Below are positions 24,412 through 34,767 of a stretch of 64,000 nucleotides of DNA, in pieces; position 1 is the stretch's first letter, and the number at the start of each line of letters is the position of its first letter. The stretch covers positions 8,246,001 through 8,310,000 of the forward strand of contig JBANAY010000003.1 of NCBI GenBank assembly GCA_037952775.1, read 5' to 3'. The notes under the pieces were generated by a model, which saw only the letters and a program-made list of their open reading frames with translations, searched no databases and was not told the DNA's origin. The position numbers and the translations under genes are program-made. This DNA is from Clonostachys chloroleuca (lineage: Eukaryota > Ascomycota > Sordariomycetes > Hypocreales > Bionectriaceae).

Positions 24412-24693
24412 ACTGGAATTGGTGACACCTGCAGATGATTTGAAGAGAAGCAAGAAGAACGAAAATGCGGCTGCGATACGGATTACGATGGACGTCAGGA
24501 CTTATAAGATGCTACCTCAAATTCCGGCGGACTGTCAGACGGTGCGTTTCTCCCGAAACGGCAATCCAGCTCACAGCGACTAGCACTGAAGTGATTTAGC
24601 CTGGAAGCTTCAGATATCCATCATCTGAACTATAAGATGAGAGAGACCCTTATATGAAACCAACCTATACTTATATCAACTCCCTTGACCGAC

Positions 24694-26084
24694 TCACAGC
24701 CTCGCCTCCGTCCTCACGGCAAATCTCCTCGTCACGTCCTTTGCGCCCCCGCTCTCCCGCCCAAACATCTTCTTCACATCCCCCGCCAGCTCCTCGGGCC
24801 TCTCATACGCGGCAAAGTGGCCCCCAGCCTCGTGCCTCGCCTCGAACACCACGGGTCCCAGCGTCCTCCCCCACCGCAGCGGCAGGACCAGCAGCTCCCG
24901 CGGGAAGTAGCTGAGCCCGAGCTTCACACCGGGCACGTACCCGGCCGCCCTCCGCCGCAGGTCCCCGCCGTCCTTGAGCAGGCCCCGCGCCTCGAGATAG
25001 ATACGCACACTGGCGGCGGGTCCCGCGCGCGAGAACTGGTAGATGGAGATCCACGTGAGGACCTCGTCGTCGGTCCAGGGGTAGGCGTCGGACCAGTCGT
25101 GCAGCTTCTCGTAGATCCACGCGAGCAGCCCCAGGGGGAGTCGGCGAGGGAGAAGCCGAGCGTGGACGGCTTGGTGCCCTGCTCGGTGCTGTAGCCGTTT
25201 CCCGTGACCTGGAACTGCGCCGTGCGCGCCAGGCCGGCCTTCTCCTCCTTGGAGTAGGGGAGGATGGCGTGGAGGAGGTACTGGAGCGGGCTCTTGAGGG
25301 TTGGGCGGCTGGCCATGACGGTGTTGATGTGCGTGGCCAGGCAGTGGGCTGGGTACTGGATTGCCATGAGGCGGGTGATGAGGAAGCCCCAGTCGCCGCC
25401 TTGGGTCACTGCAGAGTACATGGTGAGTTTGCGAAGCCGGCCTTGGAAGCAAGCCGTGGGTGAGTTACATACCGTATCGGTTGTATCCCAGCTTCAGCAT
25501 GATCTTATGCATAGTCTCGGCATACTGAGGGCCGCTGAACCCGGGCTTCGAGACGATCTGAGAGAAGCCAAAGTTGGGCAGCGATGGAACGACCACATGG
25601 AACGAAGGGTCTTTCTCGTCCCTGGGCTCGGTGAGCAGCGGGATGATCTTGATGGCCTCAAGAAAGCTCCCAGGCCCTGCAAGTCGAATTAGTTCACCGC
25701 ATGATTAACCATTGATGAAAAGAAATGGGGTCGAAACCCTATGAAAGGCCTTCATAACGTACATCCATGGCAGAAGAGAAGTGGGATACTCCCTGGCCTC
25801 GTGCTCTTCGCATGTACGAAATGGACATTGATGTCCCCGAAACCCTCGACCGAGACATCAGTAGTAAAATGAGCCAGCTCGTTCAACCGGGCCTCCTGCT
25901 CGCGCCAGTTGAACCCGTCCCGCCAGTACCGCGCAAGACGCTTGATCTCGCTGAGGGGCACGCCGGATCCCCAGTCCTCCAAGAAGCTGGCTTCCTCGGG
26001 GAACGTCGCGAGATCCAGCTTGGCATGGAGGGTCCGGATCGCCGTCTCCGGCACGGCGATAGTGAATGGTTTGATCTCTGACAT
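24694..26084 (-). CDS. Epoxide hydrolase (EHN-domain, microsomal type) with a 1-base frame break
   Basis: Three exons on the minus strand: 26084-25763, 25676-25473, 25408-24694. Introns are 86 and 64 nt. The N-terminal epoxide-hydrolase domain starts SEIKPFTIAVPETAI and contains the typical RYWRDGFNWREQEARLNEL helix. The oxyanion motif HGWPGS lies at ~106-111, the nucleophile Asp181 in QGGDWG, and the catalytic His in the C-terminal GGHFAAYERPEEL. The enzyme opens epoxides with water through an Asp ester, acting on lipids or xenobiotics. Reading breaks at the G5 run 25134-25138: before it the frame gives ...SLADSP, after it LGLLAWIYEKLHD in the next frame. The exons sum to 1241 nt, one short of a multiple of three, so a single missing base explains everything; corrected length is about 413 aa. 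As written, the product would stop near residue 337 and lose the catalytic His. An assembly deletion is more likely than a true pseudogene, but both fit. Confidence 0.85.
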
Positions 26085-26757
26085 GTTGATGTGATGCTTG
26101 TGCCTGTTTCTCTACAATGTAATGATCAGGATGACTACATGCTCCTAGATGTGGTGTTAAGACAGGCAACGACCGCAGTTGCATCACATAAGGTTAGGAA
26201 AACACACCCGGCGAATGACAAGCCGCATTAACTGTGCCAGACAACGAAGGTGTGGATGAAAGCAGGTTGGCCAGAGTCTCGATGCTACATCAGCCATAAC
26301 GCGTATCCCTTCGGCCCAATACCACGCTACCCCGCCTTCTAATCGTTATGCCGTTGTCAAACATGACGCTAGATGATCTCACCATCGAACTATCAATGCC
26401 GAGGTGGGTGATATTGTTATGCGCGTCGAATGTATAAGCCATGCATGTCCTGCCACATTCAATATTTCCCCTCACGATACGAATCTGCACGACGTATCAC
26501 CATTGTCACATATGTTGCCACTGCGAGATTTCATAGGTCCAGTCTTGTTACATCGGCTTAGAATTTGTAAGTGCCTACCAACCGAGGTTTTTGATACGCC
26601 AAGGCAACAAAGACTATAGATAATGGCAAGTAGAGTGGGTAAGGAATGTTTCTAAATAGGGTATTATTGTTCATAATTCGCGACAAATCGTAACATAGCT
26701 TCTACCACCGTCAGTGTAGAATTCCAAGATGGAAGGGGAAGCTGCTTGACCATGGCA
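26085..26757. other. Epoxide hydrolase promoter and GCP4 3' region
   Basis: Short intergenic interval between two co-oriented minus-strand genes. It must hold the promoter of the epoxide hydrolase and the 3' untranslated region of GCP4. No further gene or repeat is visible. Confidence 0.5.
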
Positions 26758-29108
26758 TCAATCCGATTGGGGGCCAAGCCAGGTGCCGAAGTCCAACTTC
26801 ATCAAAAGTCTAGTGATACTTCCCAGCCGAGGGGGCCGATACCCCAGAGTGTCATCCCCAAAAGACATGTCATGCTCGTCGCTCGCTGCCTCGTCTCTGG
26901 AGGTATCATCGCCTTCCCAGGCTGCAATGAATTCAGGATCGTTCTCAAGGGATCTTAGAGCAGAGACAACGTCTCCTATTCCTCGCTGAACCTTTCGCTC
27001 TACGCCTCGAAGTAAAGCTGTGACCTCGGCTTCCTCGGAGTGTAGATCTACGAATGCATCCACAACCCCCGCGTCCGATTCGAGGTCCAGGGCAATGAAT
27101 ATAGAGTGGAGCCGATGGGTGTGGGCGACCAAGTGATCAACATGGACGAGGAGAGAATAGAGTGCCTCCGTGAATGTAACCTCAGTAAGGAGAATTCGAT
27201 GTGCTAGCGTGCGAAGATAGAGGGCGTGAGCGGTGGCCAAAGTTTGAGGATCATGAGGCGGATGGCTTTTGGGAGCAGGTTTTGTGTCTCTCTGCTCGTG
27301 CTGGAATCTGGAACGAGATGGGGATTGACTATCCTGGAGCCAAATGTCATCCTCCCCATCAGACTCCTCCTCAAGTTCATCTGCACCATCCGTGCCATCA
27401 CGGCGGTTCTCGGAATCCTGGCCTGAGGTACTTGTCGTAGTGTTTGTACTGCCTGATGACGAAGTTAACCATGCATGGAAATGAACCCAAAGCGCCTCAA
27501 CAATATCAGTCTGCAGGAAAGCCTCAGTTTCTGCCAATAAGAAAATGGCGGCACTCGCTGTCGTCCAGGAACTTCTCATTGAGGTAGTCCGCGCCGACCA
27601 TCTTTCTCGGAGCTCGACAGTCATCTCATCAGCTCCGCTGGGCGCAGGGTGATGTCGTCGCAGAGATGAAATTTTCCACAAATTGGTGAGCCTAATGTGA
27701 GCACGGCGCATTGAGAGTAGATACGAGTTTATACACGAGTACAGATAGAGATCCGCCGGAGAGAATACCATGTCGAGGGGGAGGGCAGCTGCATTGACAA
27801 GGTTGCAGGTACAGTGAAGAGCAGGGTTCGGAATGGGGATGAATTGAGTGTTTTGATGACTTTGACTCTGAGTCCAGGACCAGGTGCCAACGGTGATGGG
27901 GCTTCGGACTTGACCAGATGAAGCCTTAGAAGATCACGGGCCAGTTCCAGCTGCTCGTCTTCATCGGCATGTTGGCCTTGCATGGAAGCAAGAAACGCCC
28001 ACGTTCTGGCCAAAACGGCCGCCACCTCACCTTCCTTGACAGTTATTCCACGAAGGCTTACTCCTCCCTGTTCATGAGCCAGGTTTTCTGCAGCCTTCCA
28101 TCTCTCGCGAAGCTTGTCGTCAGCTTCGTGAGTAAGCGCCATGGCAAACTCACCCCGACGGAGGAGGAAGAACTCCCTGAGTAATTGCAGCATTTCAATA
28201 ACCTTGGACAATGGTAGAATTTTTTGGAGAGTGTTTTCAGATAAGGATAGACGGATGGAAGTGATGGTTCTGGAAAAAGTTGCCGAGTCCAGTGGGAAGC
28301 TGAGGCTGGAAAGCTCCCTTAGCTTAGACGAAAGATGGTCGAGTCCACGAAGCTCTGAGTCAATAGAGCTCTTGACACGGACGTGATTGAGCGATCTGCC
28401 AATGAACAGCATCGACAAAGCTGCCTTGGGTGACACGAAGGAGGGTAAGAACCGAGGAACGCTGTGAAATTCGTCGCCGCCCGCCACCCGGGCCTTTTGT
28501 ACGAAGAAGTCGCTGCCGCCAAAACTCGGGAGCCTCCCGTACAGTATCCAGGCAGAAACTTGCTTCAACCAGGCTGATTCAGCGGCAGTAACAAGACTCA
28601 GAGCCGTCTCCTCAATGTCTCTATGACCGCTCTGGATCTCGCTCCGCAGATGATTCATGATTTTGGCAGCATGACACGTCGACCCATCCGAACCTTTGGA
28701 GGTGATGAATCTGACCAATTCCCAAAGCCACTCGATCCGTCTCGTCCAAGGCGTGAACTCTGCCACCACGGCGGTAAGAGGCACAATGTTATAAGCCCCA
28801 ACATATTCCGTGTCGTTATTCAGAATTCCTCTCTCCACTTCAAGAACCTTGCGTTGAAAGGCGTGTAGGTGGGTCGAATCGATGGCAGTGGCAACAGCTC
28901 GGCAGACAGCAGAAGGGTGCTGGGAGGCAACATCTGCGGTCGAGGCCATGAGCTTGACATGAAGCTCGCTGAGGTGGGCAATCTGGGCTAGCAGTTCTCG
29001 CTCGGGGGGTGTGATGCCTGCGTGGGAGTAGGATTCGGTGGAGGTCGGTGCGGAGCGCAGAAGGGGGGATGGATGTCCCGAGAGGGAGAGGAGGATCTCG
29101 TGTAGCAT
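26758..29108 (-). CDS. GCP4: Gamma-tubulin complex component GCP4 (Spc97/Spc98 family) with a 1-base frame break
   Basis: Essentially a single-exon gene. The N-terminus MLHEILLSLSGHPS is typical of GCP4, and TPWTRRIEWLWELVRFI is a conserved GRIP1-type segment. SAWILYGRLPS is the Spc97/98 'W-x-x-x-G' signature, and YSCINSYLLSMRRAHIRL is the conserved GRIP2 beginning. GCP4 is part of the gamma-tubulin ring complex that nucleates microtubules at the spindle pole body and septal sites. The frame breaks at the G5 run 27777-27781: upstream frame ...TLSMQLPS, downstream frame LDMVFSPADLYLYS. The span is 2351 nt, one base short of 784 codons, so one missing base restores a 783-aa protein. No splice sites near the junction offer an intron explanation. 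A long acidic Ser/Thr-rich insertion (around residues 560-620) separates parts of GRIP2. Complete loss of the C-terminal half is implausible for this gene, so a sequence error is likely. Confidence 0.9.
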
Positions 29109-29792
29109 GGCTGCTTAGGTTTAAGGAAGCGGCCGATATTTCTAAACATAAGAATAATTGATCCGAGTGGCTCGAAACGACACATCTATCGGTATCGTAG
29201 GGCGGAGGGGGTAGTAGACGTGGTGCCGGCAACAGGCTGGCTGTCGGCCTGGGGATCAGGCTGCTCCCGGAACCTTTCGCATATCAAGACAGGCGTCAGA
29301 AAGTAGTCGAGAATCGCGCTGGAAAATCAAGCGTTCAAGTCGATTGGGTGTGCAGATTTGTTGGGGAGGGTTTGATCTTGTTGCAAAAAGTCGAGGATTA
29401 AGCAGCTCATGCGCTGTAGACAGACGCGGGGTCTAAAAGTGTAGAGCAGGCGCGACGCGCCTTTTGCGGGGCAGCTTCCATTAATTGACCCCGGAGCTCT
29501 TGCCAGCCGCTGAAGCAATCTCAGTAGAGGCGAACACCATTAATCTACATCCAATCTAGCACCTATGGAGATGAGCAAGACTTTACAATTGGGCAGCTTA
29601 TCGAGGAGTCGCACGCATTGTTTGATATCATTATGAGGTCACAATACTGCACCTCATCTGAATTCTGCTACATACAATCAACTAGATAATTAGGGGAAGT
29701 GACATTCAAGGTGATGCAGCCCATGTACGCTCCTTCGCTGTCTGTCCGTCTTTGCTTGATTCGCATCTCCGTCTTCTTTTTGTTCTTGGGCT
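29109..29792. other. Intergenic region upstream of GCP4
   Basis: GCP4 promoter on the minus strand and 3' region of the spartin-like gene. No additional gene is visible; AT content rises near 29.6-29.7 kb. Confidence 0.5.
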
Positions 29793-31490
29793 TTACGTAT
29801 AGCGTCCCTTTGATGGACCTGCGCCTCCATCCTTGAGCGGCCGTGCGCTGTTGATGCTCCCGGCATCAAAGTTGTCCCCAGTGCCGTTCCCGCCCGTCAC
29901 AGAGATATTCTCGTCACCTTGGCCACCAACAATAACCCGGCCTCCGCCCTTGACCTCGCCGACCACCATACCCTTGGCCACGCTCTTGAGGATGGCTCGG
30001 CGCGAGACTCCAGTCACGTCGATGTAGACCAAGCCCACGTTCCTCACTCCGCCGCCAAGGTGGGCAGCGACCTCTCCAGCCTCTGCGCCCCAACGATGGC
30101 CAACGACAGTGCTCATGCTCTCGGCGCCGCCAGTCAGGAGGTTGCGACCAGCTTGCTCCACACCATCAAAGACGGTGTTGAAAGCCATCAGACTCTTGTT
30201 CAGGACGCCAGGCTTGTAGGTCTCGATTGGGTTTCCGTCCTTATCAAAACCTCGTGCATTGCCATTCTTGCGCTTCGTGATGTTCGCACCAATGTTCTGG
30301 GCATACTTACTGACCGTGCCAACGGCAGCCGAGGACAGGCCTGCGGCTTGGGTCGAGAAGGTGTTAATGCGGCGGATGTTCTTGTGTGCGGTGGGCGTGA
30401 ACGTGACAGGTTTGACGGGCTTGGTCGACTTGGTGAAGTTGTCTGCCTGCGACAAGAGAGTTCGAGTGACAAGGTCGGAGGTGGTCACAAGCAACTGGGA
30501 AGCCTGGGTTGCTTTGTTGACGAGTGTCGACTTCTTGTAAGCTGGGTGCATATTGATAGATTCATATTCCAAGGGCGCAGGCTTGACGGAAATGCTGGTC
30601 TTCCCGTCCTCAGGCAACGCCACCACAACGGGGTCTACAAAAAGGGAATATCAGGTCAGTTACCTTGCTCTTTGAAATTGTCCGACGACGGCATGTAAAA
30701 GCAAAGGCCAATAGAACCAAAAAGAAGCTCACCCTTGGAACCAGGCTTCACTCCGGTGTCTTCCACGACGTTGTAGCCCTCCCCGATCTCACCAATGACA
30801 CTACCATCCGTCTCATCGACCAGCACGATTCTCCCTCCCGCCGCAGTGCCAGCCGGGATATGACTTCCGGACGCATACGCCTCGTCCGGGCCGTAGTCTG
30901 CGGGGTTATATGGGGGAAGCTCCTCGCCGGCGGCCTCCCTGGCCTTGGCTTGTGCGCCGGCAGACTGCGCCGCCTCTTGCTGCTTGCTCGATGCCGGAGC
31001 GGGAGCAGGCGTGCGCTCTAGGAACGAAGTTCCCTGTGCGAGAATAGTCTCGAATGTATCGACATCTTCCTGGATATTTTGCCTACTGCCAAACTCGGGG
31101 AACTCAATTCGTGTAAAAGTACCGCTATCCGGGCCAAGGTCCCACCGGGGGATCAGGTAGCTTCGCGGAGGTTGGTGGTAGATCTGAGTAGTCGCGGGGA
31201 GGGGGAGGTCGAGCTCGGGGGTAAGTGTAGGTGAAGGTAGAAATCTTCCTCGGTGTTGACACTCGATGGGTCTGCAAAGCCGGATGCTGTCGGTACCATG
31301 AGCAGGGAGAGGGTCTGGGGCCCTGTGGGTGTGAGGGACTGCTCAACACCATTCGAGATGATGTAGGCTCTGATGCCCTCGATGGCATAGAGAAGCCTGG
31401 GATCCTGGAAGTTGCATCTGGGTCAGCGCTTATGCGTCCTATCAAAAGGCGCAATATGGGAGGGTAACACACGCTTTGTGATGAGGCCAT
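29793..31490 (-). CDS. Spartin-like senescence-domain protein with a 1-base frame break
   Basis: Three exons on the minus strand: 31490-31473 (18 nt, MASSQS), 31404-30733, 30634-29793. Introns are 68 nt (GTGTGT...CAG) and 98 nt (GTGAGC...TAG). The first long exon begins DPRLLYAIEGIRAYI, and the last exon carries the senescence/spartin domain: SQLLVTTSDLVTRTLLSQAD, the NIRRINTFSTQAAGLSSAAV stretch, and a glycine-rich amphipathic tail. Spartin-family proteins associate with lipid droplets and endosomal membranes; animal spartin transfers lipids and aids lipophagy. The fungal role is less defined. The frame breaks at the G5 run 31217-31221 (LHLPP before, ELDLPLPATTQIY after). Exon lengths sum one base short of 511 codons, so one added base gives about 510 aa. 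Alanine/proline-rich low complexity lies between the two conserved parts. Confidence 0.83.
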
Positions 31491-33852
31491 CTTGATCAAT
31501 GTAGTGCGAAGGAGGGGTCAGCGTCTTGCTTCGGCAGCTGCAATGCTTGGACAACGGAGCGCAGAGAGGAGGGAGAGTGTTGGAAGAAAGGCGCCAGCCA
31601 CAATCGGTTCAAGGAGAGGCTGCGGTATATCAGGAAGAAAGCGAAAGGGGGTTGAGGTGATGATCACCCTCCATACGAGATGGCGTTGTGATCCTGGTGT
31701 GACAGCACGCCAGGGAGGGGCATGACGGCCGCCGCCATATTGGAGCTGCAGCGGATCAGCTACGTAACTGGCGGTGGCAACCAAGCTTAAAGATGCTGCG
31801 GGTACTTGCTCGCGGGCGGCGCCTAAAAGCTTGAAATGTTAGTGGTCTCGCGCGACTGGCCCTTGGCTCATTGTTGTGCTGTGGTGGGGGCTATTGGATG
31901 TGATGGAGGGGCCATTCGCCATGGTTGCGTCCTCCTCCTTCCTCGTCCAGCGCTTAAAATTGGGATGGGAGGGTGGCTGAGCAGTCAATGCCGTCAAGTG
32001 CCAACCGAGTCCACCAGGGCAGGAGAGTCTCGTGAGCGGGCGGGACCTCTCAATACGCTGTGAGAGCTGGTGGCCGTGGCTTCCGCAGCTACTAAGCTTG
32101 AATTCGAGACAAACGGGTGTCGCATGGCCCGTTTCGCTCCCATGAACCTTCATGCCACCCCTGCGTCATCGATTGCCCATCTACGCCACACATATTCTCC
32201 AGCCACATGTGGCAGTGCGCGCCGATCATGCCCTTGGCAATAGTGGGCCTACTACGGAGCACCTGCCCCTGTATTTGTTGGTTGAGATGTTCTGGCCAGC
32301 GGCCACAGACCATCAACCAAATCGCCTGGGCGTCTTAGAACGGCTACCGCATGAGCTTCTACCGAGCGGGGCGCTCTCATTCTAAACAATCACCAGTGGT
32401 TAAGATCAAATACTGGCAGCAGGATGAAGTCACAAGTTGATTGATGTCTCACTCTATGTGCTCACCAAACTTGACAGGATATGCCTACTGCCCAATCCTG
32501 ACCCATCAGTTGTGTCTTAGCCTGAAATCGCGCACTGCCACACGGATGTGATGGTGACAAGAAACCTGCGTGGTCGGATGGCATGTTGGTGCTCGCCCGT
32601 TGCATTAATTGTCTTGCGGAGCCAGATGCAATATGGCAGGCTCTTCTCGAGCAATTAATAGGTCAGGCGACGTCCACTCAACCATTACCTCAATTGATAC
32701 GACGCAAGTTGCCTGGTGTTCCACCCAAGAACATGCGCCGTTTGGTTAACATGATCGGTGGACATGGGCACTTCAACCCACGTCCTGAGCCGTTACGGAG
32801 CCCCATCCTACCGAATGTTACCTCAGGGAAAGAGATGAAAGATAATCACTCTGTTACTACACTTTCTGCTAATCTACTCGGGGCTTTTTGGGGCTGGCTG
32901 ACGGTGATACAATGCCGATCTCCGGGCTGTAGGGTAGTTGGCGGTGGCCCTCACCATTGTCTGAAAACCGACTCAATAGTCCTCACCTTTTCCCCTCTTT
33001 CAAAATAAAAAGGACTGATTCTACACATCCTACTAATAGTCTATTCATTAAGAATACCACAGCATCCACCAGCACCAAGAGGCATTTCAGGATAGAGTCA
33101 TAATTTTGGCATTGCTAGCCTGGGGCTTTTCGTAGCAAGTTCTCCAAGTTCTACCAGGTCAAAGTAGGTGTTTAAGAGAAATGCTAAGCCAGGTAAGCGC
33201 ATGGAAAAGTGAGGTGAAAAAGGGAAGCAACCATAGCCCAATATTAGGCATGGTTGCTTCCGGCACTCGCAAAAGTCGAGATTCGAATACCACGCAGATA
33301 CCAACGAAAGGACCCGGCCCACCTCATCCCAGCTGTAAAGCAATTAAACATTGGGTTTCAGGCTCAGCCCTGCCTGCTTAAGGTTCTGATGGGCTGTGAC
33401 AATAGAGCAATTCGTAATGTGGGAGAGGACTTGACCGCCTTGAGCGTTGACTGACCTGCATGTCGCCCGCGTTCAGCTGGCAGGGGTACGACGTTCAGCC
33501 GTTGCTAGCTGCAGCTGTTTACCGTCTACTCTCCCAATCAATGGAAATTGAGGGGGCTTAAGCGCCTTGAGATATGACTTGAGAGCTAAGATCTGCAAAA
33601 AACTCATTCACCCGAGTGGGCAATGTATCCGTGGGCTTGCAGTTGCCCTAAGGCAATAATCAGGGGTATTCTTGGGCTGAATCTGCCTTGATACTAGAAA
33701 TAATCTGATAAGACAGCTTATATAGTGGGCAGCCATGTCATGTTTATTCTTATTCCTATTTTCCGAGATGATCAGGATAGTTTCAGCTTAAGAATTAGCC
33801 AAAAAAAGCTGAACCAACTTTCCAATACGAGATTCCGTGTTTGCCATCCAAG
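31491..33852. other. Intergenic region, AT-rich in its right half
   Basis: The left part is the promoter of the spartin-like gene. From about 32.4 kb the DNA becomes AT-rich. The 141-aa open frame at 32583-33008 has no recognisable motif or splice context and is not called. Confidence 0.5.
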
Positions 33853-34767
33853 ATGTTCCGTTTAATATGGCTCTGTTTCTTGAATCTCGGTATTGCTCAT
33901 CACCAATAATGCTCAAGCTCTTCACGTCTGCGAGATGTTTGCTAAACCCGGATTTGGACAGGAATATTTGCTCTGGCGATCTGTGTTCTCGCTGGTTGTC
34001 AAAGCCCTGCCGAGAATAACTATAGCCTCATCAACTGGAATACCAAGATGTTGACACTGATCTGGGGCCAAGAGTGCACCAACGCCACTTCGGAGTTTAT
34101 TCCTAATCTTTACAAGATGGGCTCTTCAGGTAATTTTCTGTTCGCAACAGAAATCTCGCTATGTCTGATGCGAGCGAGATAAGCTCTATACTCACATGTC
34201 AGAATAGGTGTCTGCAGAGTCTTTGATAACGAAGTTACCTGCAGTGGCCACTTCCCACCAGACCTTAACCTGGCGCAAGCTGTCCTCGAGGACATCGATA
34301 AATTCAACTCGACCGACCCTGTAATTCAGAAGTGTCGGGAGACAATTGACAAACCAATTAATCATTCGACTGCAAAGAAGATCGGGATTGCCCTAGCCTG
34401 TGTCATATTCCTCTCAATGCTGCTCGGCGTCATTTCCACACTTGTTGCTGTTAAGACTGACGAGCCTTGGGGTTGGGGAACAAGTCCTGTCCTCGTTTTT
34501 GACGCGATAACTATATTTGTTGCCCTCGTTCTACTTGTCGCCATCATGAACTACGAGGGTGGAGGGTACCTGAAACATGTCCATGCAAGGGAATACTCGG
34601 ATAAGGAGATGATCGGGATTGGGCTGTGGCTGTTACTGGGAATGTTCATTGCACGCATGCTATCCAATCCTTGGGTTCTTGCGGGGGTGATTACAATACT
34701 TGTTCCAATCTTTCTGGCCGTTGGCTTTGTTTTGATTCGTTTCCGGGGGTTTATGATGTTTATGTAA
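33853..34767 (+). CDS. Small claudin-like (SUR7/PalI-like) membrane protein
   Basis: Three exons reconstructed from splice sites: 33853-33889, 33962-34129, 34208-34767 (254 aa). Intron 1 (72 nt) has GTATTG, a CTAAAC branch site and CAG. Intron 2 (78 nt) ends at TAG; the CAG five bases upstream would introduce a stop. The joined product begins with a hydrophobic signal/anchor (residues 1-24). An extracellular loop of ~100 residues follows with cysteines at 51, 71, 80 and 111 and several N-glycosylation sequons. Four hydrophobic segments come next, at ~127-150, ~163-182, ~203-220 and ~224-245. A four-helix bundle with a Cys-bearing first loop resembles fungal claudin-like SUR7/PalI proteins of the plasma membrane, which act in eisosomes or pH sensing; this is an inference from topology. 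Phases agree at both junctions. It stands alone in an AT-rich island. Confidence 0.62.

Noticed and set aside
32583..33008. 141-aa open frame in the region left of the claudin-like gene
   Set aside because: No motif, no intron support, random-looking composition.
33241..33300. TTCGAAT-like sequence resembling a tRNA T-loop
   Set aside because: I could not pair the stem, and no acceptor or anticodon arms can be drawn around it.
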